This document shows positions 26,389 to 34,588 of a stretch of 64,000 nucleotides of DNA, piece after piece. This DNA comes from Metabacillus sp. KUDC1714 (lineage in GTDB: Bacteria > Bacillota > Bacilli > Bacillales > Bacillaceae): positions 620,001 through 684,000 of the forward strand of contig NZ_CP055263.1 of NCBI RefSeq assembly GCF_014217835.1, in the 5' to 3' direction. The stretch's first letter is position 1; each line of letters opens with the position of its first letter. A program made the position numbers and the translations under genes. The notes under the pieces were generated by a model. It ran no database searches, was not told where the DNA came from, and saw only the letters and a list, made by a program, of their open reading frames with translations.

Positions 26389-26462
26389 TCTGCTTCCACA
26401 TCCAATCTAATCACATGTATTGACGTTATTATGTCGTCCTAATTCCTACGTCACCCTTTTAC

Positions 26463-26478
26463 CAAAACGTTTCGGTTT
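26463..26478. promoter_or_regulatory. LacI-type operator upstream of debranching gene
   Basis: The site ccaaaacgtttcggtt has the same 14-base core as the site in front of lacI. It lies about 75-90 bp upstream of the debranching-enzyme start, suited to block its promoter. Confidence 0.7.
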
Positions 26479-26582
26479 TTATCCGCAAAAAAATGTCATT
26501 ATTTTGTTTTATTCCTTTACTTTAACGTTTTATTTTTTTGTCAAAATTAAAAAATAAATCAACTTTCTATTAATCTAACTTA

Positions 26583-26597
26583 AACGTTTTGGATTTT
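26583..26597. promoter_or_regulatory. Second LacI-type operator
   Basis: aaacgttttggattt matches the reverse complement of the same site (core aaacgttttgg). It lies just after the lacI stop and might act with the 26463 site by looping. A looser third match, taacgtttta, is at 26524. Confidence 0.5.
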
Positions 26598-26613
26598 ACC
26601 TAAAAACCACCCA

Positions 26614-27630
26614 TCACTTGTGGTTTTTAGCAGTAGATTCCCTTACAACTAGCTTCGTACCCAATGTAATCACATGCGGCTCAAGTGTTCCTTCTAACAT
26701 CTTTATTAAAAGATTTGCCGCTTGGTAGCCTAGTTGGAAAATATTTTGAGAAATCGTTGTCAAAGGTGGGTTTGAGTATCCTGCAAGTAAGATGTCATCA
26801 TATCCTACTACAGACAAATCCTCTGGAACCTTTCTGCCTAATTCTTTTGCACCTTCAAGAATTCCCAATGCCATTAAATCACTTGCTGAAAAGATAGCCG
26901 TTATTTCCGGATACTTTTCCAATAACTTAATAGCCTGTAACTTCCCTGCCTCTTCTTCAAACCTTCCATTAACAATCCATTCTTTTTTATATGAGATGCC
27001 GGCCTCCTGCAAAGCTTCCCTGTATCCTTCGAATCTCATATTACTGACAAAAGCCTTACTATGACCATTGACCATCGCAATATTTCTATGACCCAATTCT
27101 ATTAGATGGTTAACAGCTTTCTTAGCACCTAATTTGTTGTCTGTTGTTACGTGTCCAACATTCTCACTTTGAATCGGATAATCGATTAAAACACATGGAA
27201 TATCACTATTTACAACCTCTTGTAAATAAGGATCATCGGTTTTAATTCCTTGGATAATGGCTCCATCTACTCTACGCTCTCGACAAAGCTGCGTATAAGT
27301 TTTCTCTCGCTGCTTTGTTGAATTTGTATTAAATAAAACGAGATCATAATCCAATTCTGAAGCACATTCATTAATGCCTGAAAGGACAGAAAAGGTAATT
27401 TGGTCTTTTGCACTTTCCCTGTTTAACCCTGATACGAGCAATCCAATTGTTTTGGATTTATTCATCACAAGACCTCTTGCTAACGTATTAGGGCTGTAGT
27501 TTAGCTCTTTAGCTAAATTCATAATTTTTAGTCTTGTTTTTTCGCTAACATCTGAGTATCCATTTAACGCCCTAGATACTGTCGTAACGGATACACCAGC
27601 TGCTTTAGCAATATCTTTTATTGTGGTCAT
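26614..27630 (-). CDS. LacI-family transcriptional repressor
   Basis: A 338-residue LacI/GalR regulator. The N-terminal HTH is canonical (TTIKDIAKAAGVSVTTVSRALNG), the hinge helix follows (SPNTLARGLVMNKS), and the periplasmic-binding-like effector domain runs to the end (VVGYDDILLAGYSNPPLTTI). It is upstream of and codirectional with the debranching and ABC genes. Operators ccaaaacgtttcgg occur both before its own start and before the debranching gene, so it probably represses itself and the operon until a glucan-derived sugar binds. Confidence 0.94.
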   Translation of the reverse strand: MTTIKDIAKAAGVSVTTVSRALNGYSDVSEKTRLKIMNLAKELNYSPNTLARGLVMNKSKTIGLLVSGLNRESAKDQITFSVLSGINECASELDYDLVLFNTNSTKQREKTYTQLCRERRVDGAIIQGIKTDDPYLQEVVNSDIPCVLIDYPIQSENVGHVTTDNKLGAKKAVNHLIELGHRNIAMVNGHSKAFVSNMRFEGYREALQEAGISYKKEWIVNGRFEEEAGKLQAIKLLEKYPEITAIFSASDLMALGILEGAKELGRKVPEDLSVVGYDDILLAGYSNPPLTTISQNIFQLGYQAANLLIKMLEGTLEPHVITLGTKLVVRESTAKNHK

Positions 27631-27642
27631 GTCACCCAGCTC

Positions 27643-27659
27643 CCAAAACGTTTCGGATC
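27643..27659. promoter_or_regulatory. LacI-type operator (autoregulation)
   Basis: cccaaaacgtttcggat lies 13 bp upstream of the lacI start codon and overlaps the ribosome-binding region. Its core is identical to the site at 26463. Confidence 0.7.
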
Positions 27660-27842
27660 ACTTATGTTTCAATCATAATGTATCTCGAAATCGTTTGCAA
27701 GTATTTTCTTTTTCAAATTTTATTGTTATAAAATTTGAAATGACTACTTTCTTTCTAGAAAAATTGAAAGGGTAAGCTATCTTCAACAATGGCCCTTTTA
27801 TTGAACAAGCAGGGAAGGAGAGCATCGTGTTCTCGACATTAA

Positions 27843-28222
27843 TTAAAATTTTTTATATACCTCTGCATAAGCCACTTTTAAACGGTCCCTAAGTTGTTTG
27901 TTATCATCTTCTAATTTCTTAATCTTCCGTTTCAGTGATTCAATAAGAGCATCCTTGTTGCTCTCATTCATTTTTCGCTTCACTTGTATGGTGTAGGTGC
28001 TTGTGATTGTTGTTGCCTTAATGCTTCAATCCTTTCATGAATATCAACATTATTGTAGAGCGTTGCTTTCGATACACCTGATTCATTTGAAACACTGTTA
28101 AAATTAATACTCTCATTAGCTCGTATGAGCCGTTTAATTGATTCATCTACCTTTTGATATGTATTTACTTTCCGTTGGGCGTGTATACTCTTCAATTGGG
28201 CTGAACGGTCATATTTAGCCAT
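27843..28222 (-). pseudogene. Tn554 TnpC-like protein, frameshifted
   Basis: The first 80 codons (MAKYDRSAQLKSIHAQRKVN, NFNSVSNESGVSKATLYNN) match the TnpC/DUF6262 accessory protein of Tn554-type transposons. The expected C-terminal coiled coil (MNESNKDALIESLKRKIKKL, EDDNKQLRDRLKVAYAEVYKK) continues in another frame from about 27985. Restoring the frame gives about 126 residues, the normal family length. Confidence 0.7.
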
Positions 28223-28560
28223 ACACCTTGCTTTCGTTTTGCACGGTCTAATCTTCCAAAGATTATACTTCCAGTTTTGAGCGTTTTATATATTTCTTGT
28301 AGTCTTTCTAGATTCTTTTGATTTTTTGTAACAAGTTCTTCACGTTAATTTTCTTTTGCAATCTCAATCATTTTTGATTGTGAATTGTGGATTGAATATG
28401 AAGGTTAAACAAGGCGGTTCCTCGACGTGAGGACAATTACCATGCAACCTCGCTCTACGAACCATATGGGTTATCTACGGCAGTCAGCTTTTGATCACTC
28501 CACAACATATCAAGAACATCCTTTGGAGCTTCTTCCGATTCTGATATTTCATACATCTTT
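28223..28560 (-). pseudogene. Tn554-type recombinase remnants
   Basis: Two disconnected minus-strand pieces have the look of a TnpA/TnpB recombinase end: MYEISESEEAPKDVLDMLWS.. (about 28465-28560), and KNQKNLERLQEIYKTLKTGS.. leading into the TnpC start (about 28215-28340). Stops and frame changes separate them. No full transposase is left. Confidence 0.45.
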
Positions 28561-28689
28561 CATTTAAGTCATCCGTATATGATTCATCGTCAAACGGATT
28601 TTTAGATTTTTGCAATAGCATTGGTGCGAAAAACACATAGACCACCTCAAGTTGATTGTACGACAGAACAACTCCTGATTCATTGGTAA

Positions 28690-29616
28690 CTACTTGTCAT
28701 ATATGGAATTCTTTGCGAGCTATTTTATAAAGAAGAGTTAGAGCCTTATAAAAAAAGAGGAATTCAACTATTTAACCTTCGTAATCTAACTAGACAACAA
28801 GAAAGTATTGCTGAAGTATCAGCACAGACTAAAATACAGCTGCATACCCTTTTGGATCAGGTTTTTCCTGAATATAGAGGAGTTTTTGGAAGCCTATATT
28901 CAAAGGTCTCATTGCTTACATTATTAGCATTTCCTACTTCAGAAGCCGTGCTAAGTGTGAGTGAAAAAGAAATAGCAGAGAAAATAGCTTCGCTATGTAT
29001 GAGTCGTTCAGATGCATGGGCAAACGAAAAGGCGAAAAAATTGAGAGAAGCAGCCCTACGTAATCCATTTCAAAACAACCTGTACCAGAGTAATATTTTT
29101 AATCTTGAGTTATTAGTCAAGATCGTTCTTCAATACCAAGAGCCTCTATCTAAGGTTGCAGATGAGATAGATACCCTCGCTAAAGAAATTGAAGAATATC
29201 ATATACTGCAATCTATCCCTGGAATCGGAGAGAAAATCGCTGCCACGATTATTTCCGAAATTGGTGAGATAGATCGGTCCAATAATGCCAAAAAGCTCGT
29301 TGCATTCGCTGGAGTAGATCCTAGTGTTTACTCTTCTGGTAAGTTTACAGCATCAGTAAATCGAATTACCAAACGAGGTTCTTGTAGGCTTCGTCATGCC
29401 TTGTATATGGCTGTTCAAAGTGGTATTCGTGATGCCCGTAAAAAGAAAACGACTGATGAAATCATCGCACGCAATAAAAGATTAAGAGAGTTTTACGATA
29501 AGAAACGTGAAGAAGGAAAACCCTTTAGAGTAGCAGTTATTGCATGTGTTAATAAGCTCTTACATTGGATTTTTGCCTTACTAAAAAGCAGGACTACTTT
29601 CCAAGATATAGCTTAA
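28690..29616 (+). pseudogene. IS110-family transposase, 5'-truncated
   Basis: The frame is open from 28692: LLVIYGILCELFYKEELEPYKK, then LTRQQESIAEVSAQTKIQLH, FPEYRGVFGSLY, and the Transposase_20 helix-hairpin block LQSIPGIGEKIAATIISEIG, DPSVYSSGKF. The N-terminal DEDD nuclease domain is missing, so it cannot transpose itself. A hairpin (aaccttcc/ggaaggtt, 29643-29672) follows. Confidence 0.88.
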
Positions 29617-29779
29617 AAACTATATCTAACTAAATACAACAAAACCTTCCAAATAAAACTTATAGGAAGGTTATTTGGCATGAACATTTTTAGTATATCA
29701 TGACGTTTTTAATCTTTTTATTGAAAAATGTTGACAAACTATTAGCTGGTTTAGCTTAATAACACCTCTGTACATTTAA

Positions 29780-30367
29780 TTAATGTTTCTTTAAAAAATT
29801 CACCATTTCACTAAATGCTTTTTGTGCTGATTTTTCATTATATTGTGGAGAGTAAGGGTCACTGAATCCGTGTTTCCCGTTAAATTTATGTATTTCGATA
29901 TTTTCTAAAGTTGAAATTAACTCGTCCACAATAAATGATTTTTCTTCTTGCGGAAAGAATAGCATTGTAGGACATTGTGGTGTTAATTCCAAATAATTCC
30001 TAATACGTGAACCATAGTATCCAACTACTCCATCGACACATTCTTCGTCACTACACAACCAAGCAACAGTTGCCCCTACACTAAATCCAATGATAAATAT
30101 TTTTTCGTATTCATCTTTAACATCTGATAATATATCTTTTATTTTATGCATAGCGTAAGCGAATCCAACGTTCTCCATAAAATTACGATAAGCAACTTCC
30201 TCTTGAAAATAACCGAAAGGTGTCTCTCGTTCTATTAAATTTGGGCAAATTACATCAAAACTTTGTAATGATAATAATTCACAAAAACTCTTCATATGTT
30301 GGTTAATTCCATAAATTTCGTGTATTACAATGATTACAGTACCAGACTTTTTGTGTATTTGAATCAT
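29780..30367 (-). CDS. Dienelactone hydrolase family protein
   Basis: A 195-residue alpha/beta hydrolase. TVIIVIHEIYGINQHM carries the Glu typical of dienelactone hydrolases. The nucleophile elbow reads GFSVGA, with Ser where the classic enzyme has Cys (GxCxGG). Asp lies in the MLFFPQEEKSF region and His in NGKHGFSDP. ATG 30367 is chosen for AAGGAGG 7 bases upstream. It lies alone near the right end of the island, on the minus strand. Substrate unknown. Confidence 0.85.
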   Translation of the reverse strand: MIQIHKKSGTVIIVIHEIYGINQHMKSFCELLSLQSFDVICPNLIERETPFGYFQEEVAYRNFMENVGFAYAMHKIKDILSDVKDEYEKIFIIGFSVGATVAWLCSDEECVDGVVGYYGSRIRNYLELTPQCPTMLFFPQEEKSFIVDELISTLENIEIHKFNGKHGFSDPYSPQYNEKSAQKAFSEMVNFLKKH

Positions 30368-30527
30368 TTTGTACCTCCTTGAACAGCTACTCCCATTATA
30401 CAAATTAATACCATATTATATCATTTCTTGTTCAACTAACGCACCAATATATACAGTATTCGTTTCAAAACATTGATATGGTACACCTTTTATCATTGTT
30501 TACATGTAACCGTAGATAAGCGTTTAA

Positions 30528-30632
30528 GGGCTTGACTTGGAGCCTCTGTGGGCATGATTGGTCTTGAAAGGCTGAAGCCGTTGTTTCATCAGGCATGCGA
30601 GCCTATCATACCCACCCCTCCAAGTAAAGCCC
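30528..30632. repeat. Long imperfect inverted repeat
   Basis: gggcttgacttggag (30528-30542) pairs with ctccaagtaaagccc (30618-30632), and tgtgggcatgat with atcatacccacccc inside. It reads like an interspersed hairpin element or the end of an old insertion sequence. Confidence 0.65.
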
Positions 30633-30674
30633 TATCTTTATTAACGTTAAAAACTATAATTACTTACTGAAGAT

Positions 30675-30720
30675 AATAAGTAAACAAAGATAGGAGATAG
30701 GCTATTTTTGTTTACTTATT
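30675..30720. repeat. Perfect inverted repeat
   Basis: Arms aataagtaaacaaa/tttgtttacttatt with an 18-base loop. No adjacent gene explains it. Confidence 0.6.
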
Positions 30721-30969
30721 AACTATGAATACGGTCAAAAATCATACTGTATATATCTGCTCCATTAGTTCAATAAAAAAGGAGCTGTATTACAACCTCT
30801 TGTTAATTATTACACCGTTAGCAAAATTTCAAATTATTTTTTATTAGATCCATACTATTTTCGGATCAATAAACACAAATTAAATAGAAAACTTTTTGAA
30901 CCCCTAATTAACCTTCTATCAATTTCGATTTAACCAGGATTCTTATTAAATCATTAATCTTTTATTTTT

Positions 30970-31184
30970 GGCATACTATCACATCTCAAAATCTTGCTCT
31001 CTTCTCCATGCAACAAAAGCATAATTAACACTAAAATATTGGTCACACTCTGGTAACATTGTGGTAACCAACTATAGAAAACTCGGGGAAACTACAGTTC
31101 ATTTATGTTTCCATGATTCCTTAAAAACATTGATATAAAGCCATTTCTGAGCATCCTAGTAAACTAGAGGAAATTATACATTCC
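30970..31184. repeat. Duplicated island end, copy 2
   Basis: Homologous to 20315-20513: it shares ggcatac.atcacatctcaaaa, ggtcacactctggtaacatt, acagttcatttatgtttccatg and gagcatcctagtaaac. The minus strand reads VTTMLPECDQ here and VTKMLPERDQ in copy 1. Confidence 0.8.
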
Positions 31185-31229
31185 ACGCTGGCAGCGTAGA
31201 GGTCAGAAATTCGAGCCCCCTATGCTCCA
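31185..31229 (+). other. Second partial tRNA-Ala 3' copy (attachment site)
   Basis: acgctggcagcgtagaggtc is identical to the tRNA, then three substitutions (aaa for ggg) and the gag/gat change, then ccccctatgctcca. It marks the right boundary of the island. Confidence 0.88.
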
Positions 31230-31422
31230 TTTCAGTAAAGCAAGGTGGATGATATTGATACTTCCATTTCTTCCTAGGTTTTCTCCATTTACTCCACCCT
31301 GTGCAGTTAGAAATATATATACTACCTAGTTACAATCCAGATTATTAATTTTTTCAATAAATAGTTCATTACACCTACATTTTTTTACATTATATCTAGC
31401 ATTCAACTACCTACTAAATAAA

Positions 31423-31463
31423 AAAACCCCACTCCTCAAGAGTCAGCAGACCCGAAGAATGGA
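31423..31463 (-). terminator. Terminator of the gas-vesicle operon
   Basis: On the minus strand ccattcttc pairs with gaggagtgg (one G-U), followed by ggTTTTTTT, 10 bp after the gvpU stop. Confidence 0.85.
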
Positions 31464-31472
31464 GACTTCTAT

Positions 31473-31865
31473 TTAAGAATTTTCTAATGCATCAGAAATT
31501 TTCCCTAAGAAAAACCCATCGAGTTCGTTTAGTTTTCCTCTCCAGAGTATATCTCCTTTAGAAGGTGTTGGATTGCTGTCACCACAATATACTTTAGCGT
31601 TTTTTAAGTGAATGAAATGGACTTCAGAATCGTCGATTGCTTCTGTTGCCTGTGCAAGTTTCTCACTTATTTTTTGAGCCACTTCGCTTCCTTCTGCAAA
31701 TGTTTCACTTAAAGTTTCAAAGTATTCTTTGGCAGAGACTAGAGTTCCTGTCACGATTGCTCCATTTACATTTAGTGAAATATCCAGTGAGAAATCGTGC
31801 TGATTTGCAGCTTGTACGAAAAACTCGATAATTCTGTCTTTTGTTTTGCTGTGTTCATTTGTCAT
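31473..31865 (-). CDS. gvpU: Gas vesicle protein GvpU
   Basis: A 130-residue protein, last gene of the operon. It matches GvpU of Bacillus megaterium in place and character (DFSLDISLNVNGAIVTGTLV, then a long helix LSETFAEGSEVAQKISEKLA, ending KLNELDGFFLGKISDALEN). GvpU is an accessory protein reported to affect vesicle clustering. The start is ATG 31865, because AAGGAG lies about 9 bases upstream and the in-frame GTG at 31871 nearly touches it. Confidence 0.88.
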   Translation of the reverse strand: MTNEHSKTKDRIIEFFVQAANQHDFSLDISLNVNGAIVTGTLVSAKEYFETLSETFAEGSEVAQKISEKLAQATEAIDDSEVHFIHLKNAKVYCGDSNPTPSKGDILWRGKLNELDGFFLGKISDALENS

Positions 31866-31882
31866 ATTCACTTCTCCTTTCT

Positions 31883-32623
31883 TTAAGAAGATGTGTCATC
31901 ATTACTTGAAAGGGTTGTGTCGTTCTTCTCCTCTTCATTTTTAGGTGTTTGTTTCGATTGGTTCTTTTCTTGACTTTGCTTTTTTGTATCATCTTCGTTA
32001 CTGATATTCTCATTTCCTTCTACTTGATCTTCTGTTGATTCATTTTCCTTATTCTTGGAATTACCTTGATTATTTTCTTCCCCTTCATCATGCTCAGATC
32101 TCTCCTTTTTATCTTTTTGCTGTTCACCATCTTTTGGCTTTGTAAGTAATTCCTCTAAATTCTCTAGCCGCTCATTCAATCTATCATTTTCCTTCTTCAA
32201 TTCTTCATATTTACTCTTCGTTAACTCTTCATCTTGTGAACTTGTTTCATTCTCTGAGGTTTCCTCTTGATCGGAAGTCTTTTCATTTGACTCATTTTCC
32301 TTTTTAAATAAACTTTTGGCAGAATTTTTGAGTGAACCTGCTGCTTGCATTGATTTTTCTTTTGCAGATTGACCTAAGTCCGTTCCTTTGCTCTTTAATT
32401 TATCATAGTCAATTTTATCCATCAGCTTTTTCCCATTTTCCGGTGTTGCTAAATAGCCAACTGTTGCACCAATTAGGCCCCCTGCGATTGATCGCTTCAT
32501 TGGATTGCTATTGGAATTGGTTTGATTATCAGCTTCATGATTGTTTTGGTTTTCGTTATGATTCGTTGATTCATTTTCTTTTGTTTGATTCGTTTTATTT
32601 TCTACCATTTTTGTTTCAGCCAT
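31883..32623 (-). CDS. gvpT: Gas vesicle protein GvpT
   Basis: A 246-residue, extremely hydrophilic protein. The N-terminal Asn/Glu-rich stretch is followed by a glycine-zipper-like segment (SIAGGLIGATVGYLATPENG), a basic helix (KSAKSLFKKE) and a coiled coil (YEELKKENDRLNERLENLEE). The C-terminal third is almost all E, K, N, S, T, Q and D. It resembles YtxH-type proteins. The GYLxxPE and coiled-coil motifs are shared with GvpP of this operon. Confidence 0.85.
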   Translation of the reverse strand: MAETKMVENKTNQTKENESTNHNENQNNHEADNQTNSNSNPMKRSIAGGLIGATVGYLATPENGKKLMDKIDYDKLKSKGTDLGQSAKEKSMQAAGSLKNSAKSLFKKENESNEKTSDQEETSENETSSQDEELTKSKYEELKKENDRLNERLENLEELLTKPKDGEQQKDKKERSEHDEGEENNQGNSKNKENESTEDQVEGNENISNEDDTKKQSQEKNQSKQTPKNEEEKNDTTLSSNDDTSS

Positions 32624-32644
32624 TTTATTTACCCTCCATTTAAA

Positions 32645-32953
32645 TTAAGAATTGGATTCTAGTTTTTTTTCAAGAGATTCCAATCTCTCGTATAATCGTA
32701 TGTTTTCTTCTTTTAGTGCATTTGCTTGATGGTTGAAAGCTTTTGAGCTTAGGTATGGATTTGTTTCCCACCAATCCATGCCGATCTCTTTTGCTTTATC
32801 AACCGAAGCGACAATAAGCCGTATTTTAATGGTTAATAATTCGATATCCGCTATTCCTACGGTAATATCGCCTGCAATCACGACACCTTTATCAAGAATT
32901 TTCTCTAATACATCCACAATTGTATTGGATTGCATCGAAGGTTGAACTGTCAT
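32645..32953 (-). CDS. gvpJ: Gas vesicle protein GvpJ (GvpA family)
   Basis: A 102-residue minor shell protein. The GvpA-type core is clear (IVDVLEKILDKGVVIAGDIT, VGIADIELLTIKIRLIVASV, DKAKEIGMDWW). It then extends into a coiled-coil tail (LKEENIRLYERLESLEKKL) absent from GvpB. Such tails are typical of GvpJ proteins, which set vesicle tip or width. AAGGAGG precedes the ATG. Confidence 0.92.
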   Translation of the reverse strand: MTVQPSMQSNTIVDVLEKILDKGVVIAGDITVGIADIELLTIKIRLIVASVDKAKEIGMDWWETNPYLSSKAFNHQANALKEENIRLYERLESLEKKLESNS

Positions 32954-32980
32954 TTTGCCTAGTCCTCCTTAAGCGTTCTA

Positions 32981-33265
32981 TTACAATAAGCTTCCTAAAG
33001 GACCGAGATCAATATTTAAATCCTCTGTATCAAGGTTAAAAATTTCTTTTAGTTCTTCCATTTTTTCTTCCAGATTCATTAAAGCTTCACCTAGGTTTTC
33101 AATTTGTTCATCAGTCAAAGTACCTCCTTCAACACGTCTTATGGCATGTCTTTCGACAATTTGCCTTAGCAATTCAATGACAGTTAATACGAGCTGTGCT
33201 AACCCATGCTTCGCATTGTCAGGATCCCAGTGAATTCTCCCATTTGTTGGGCTGCCCGGTTGCAT
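32981..33265 (-). CDS. gvpK: Gas vesicle protein GvpK
   Basis: A 94-residue accessory protein. Core GLAQLVLTVIELLRQIVERH, AIRRVEGGTLTDEQIENLG and ALMNLEEKMEELKEIFNL match GvpK. It starts inside the end of gvpS (47-bp overlap) behind GGGAGGAAT, which shows tight translational coupling. Confidence 0.93.
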   Translation of the reverse strand: MQPGSPTNGRIHWDPDNAKHGLAQLVLTVIELLRQIVERHAIRRVEGGTLTDEQIENLGEALMNLEEKMEELKEIFNLDTEDLNIDLGPLGSLL

Positions 33266-33506
33266 TGATTAATTCCTCCCTTTGCTGATCAAAGTGACTA
33301 GATGAGATGGTGTCTCGGTTTTCATGTTGAGCTTGAACAAGGCTTTCCACTGAAGAGATTAACACCCGTAAATCTAAATAAACGAGATCTACTCCTGCTA
33401 TGGAAATGACTAAATCAGCCTTTATGGCAACACCTTTATCAAGAATCACATCCAAAATATCAATTAATGCAATTTCTTTGTCTTCAATTGATTCTCTTAT
33501 CGACAT
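33219..33506 (-). CDS. gvpS: Gas vesicle protein GvpS (GvpA family)
   Basis: A 95-residue GvpA-family protein: IALIDILDVILDKGVAIKAD, LVISIAGVDLVYLDLRVLIS, SVESLVQA. The C-terminal 25 residues are hydrophilic. The start is ATG 33506 after GGTGAGGGA, overlapping the gvpL stop by 23 bp. Confidence 0.92.
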   Translation of the reverse strand: MSIRESIEDKEIALIDILDVILDKGVAIKADLVISIAGVDLVYLDLRVLISSVESLVQAQHENRDTISSSHFDQQREELINATGQPNKWENSLGS

Positions 33507-34323
33507 GATTTCCCTCACCTATGAAACTTGAAAAATGGTAGGCCGGCCATGGACCTGATGCCTCAAATCGCCATCCCAATCCAAGCATATTATCTTCATA
33601 TTGTTTAATCTGTTTTAAAAACGGCTCTACATTCTTTTCAGAAACAAGGTATACGCCATTCCATGTCATATTCTCCCTTCTTCCTGTCACATCTTTGTTC
33701 CAATTGCCTTTTACATTCCCTTGAATAACAAAGTGTTTTAATTGGTGATGAATGGATTTACTGACACGATGCTTTTCTTTTTCAAGCTCAGAATCGATTA
33801 ACTTATCAATCTTTTTTAATTCGAAAAACTGCCTTCCTTTAGGTAATCCGCTAATCTCTGCTTTTTTTGCTTCAATGACCGGATTTTTCTCACTAACATG
33901 TTTCTTTAATTGCGAATCCTCGCAATAAATTTTGAGATTCCATTCCTCATTACCTGAAAGAGCCTTGAATGTTGCAGCTATTCTTTCTCTGGTCGATCGA
34001 ATAGCCTCTATTAACCGCTCTTGGTTTTGATAGATGGTACAAAATTTCATCGGAACAATCGTATAAAGTTTTGCTAGATTGATCACTGTTTCATGATGAT
34101 GAAAGGCTTTTTCTTGCAGCCACTCCATATCCTGGTTTATTTTGTCCTGTATAATCTCTTCTGAATACTGCTTTGAATCTAGGAGACTAACGATTGCCGT
34201 GATATCCTGGATAACAATGGTAAAAGGCTCTGTCTGACCATCAAATCCTTTCATAGAAGGAAAAGATTGATTTTCTGCTTCTTTTGTTGGCACCAGACCA
34301 TATAAATAGGTAAAATTCGCCAC
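33484..34323 (-). CDS. gvpL: Gas vesicle protein GvpL (GvpL/GvpF family)
   Basis: A 279-residue GvpL/F family protein. The start YLYGLVPTKEAE and the two ferredoxin-like halves, with the end GWRFEASGPWPAYHFSSF, are characteristic. GvpF/L proteins are cytoplasmic assembly factors that bind GvpA. The related gvpF lies upstream, separated by gvpG. Confidence 0.93.
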   Translation of the reverse strand: MANFTYLYGLVPTKEAENQSFPSMKGFDGQTEPFTIVIQDITAIVSLLDSKQYSEEIIQDKINQDMEWLQEKAFHHHETVINLAKLYTIVPMKFCTIYQNQERLIEAIRSTRERIAATFKALSGNEEWNLKIYCEDSQLKKHVSEKNPVIEAKKAEISGLPKGRQFFELKKIDKLIDSELEKEKHRVSKSIHHQLKHFVIQGNVKGNWNKDVTGRRENMTWNGVYLVSEKNVEPFLKQIKQYEDNMLGLGWRFEASGPWPAYHFSSFIGEGNHVDKRIN

Positions 34324-34327
34324 TTCT

Positions 34328-34588
34328 TCAACCTCCTTTTCGCTTCGTCATCTCCTGCCAATGCTCCATTTCCAAACGTTTTGCCATTTCATATCGAAGA
34401 AGAAGGTCTTCCTCTTGCTTTTTATAGGCTGCTTCAGGAATTTCACCTAGCTCATACATCATTTGTAATTGAATCAGCTTTTGTTGAATGGTTGGGAGAT
34501 CATAGAGTTGCTTGTCGGCCTCTTCTTTCACCTTTTCTCCGATTTTTATCACTAGGTTAATCGGAGCTGAGACGATTTTGTGAAGCAT
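34328..34588 (-). CDS. gvpG: Gas vesicle protein GvpG
   Basis: An 86-residue helical protein: MLHKIVSAPINLVIKIGEKV, DLPTIQQKLIQLQMMYELGE, EAAYKKQEEDLLLRYEMAKR. Its ATG overlaps the gvpF TGA (TGATG), so it is coupled to gvpF; 17 upstream codons in the same frame belong to gvpF sequence and are excluded. Confidence 0.93.
   Translation of the reverse strand: MLHKIVSAPINLVIKIGEKVKEEADKQLYDLPTIQQKLIQLQMMYELGEIPEAAYKKQEEDLLLRYEMAKRLEMEHWQEMTKRKGG

Larger units (their letters stand above)
30368..31472. other. 1.1-kb gene-free region with repeats and att remnant
   Basis: No credible ORF. It contains a partial copy of the motif that follows the dispersed hairpins (cttgttcaactaacgcacc, 30427-30445), two inverted repeats, the duplicated island end and the second partial tRNA, and then the terminator of the gas-vesicle operon. 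Confidence 0.7.
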
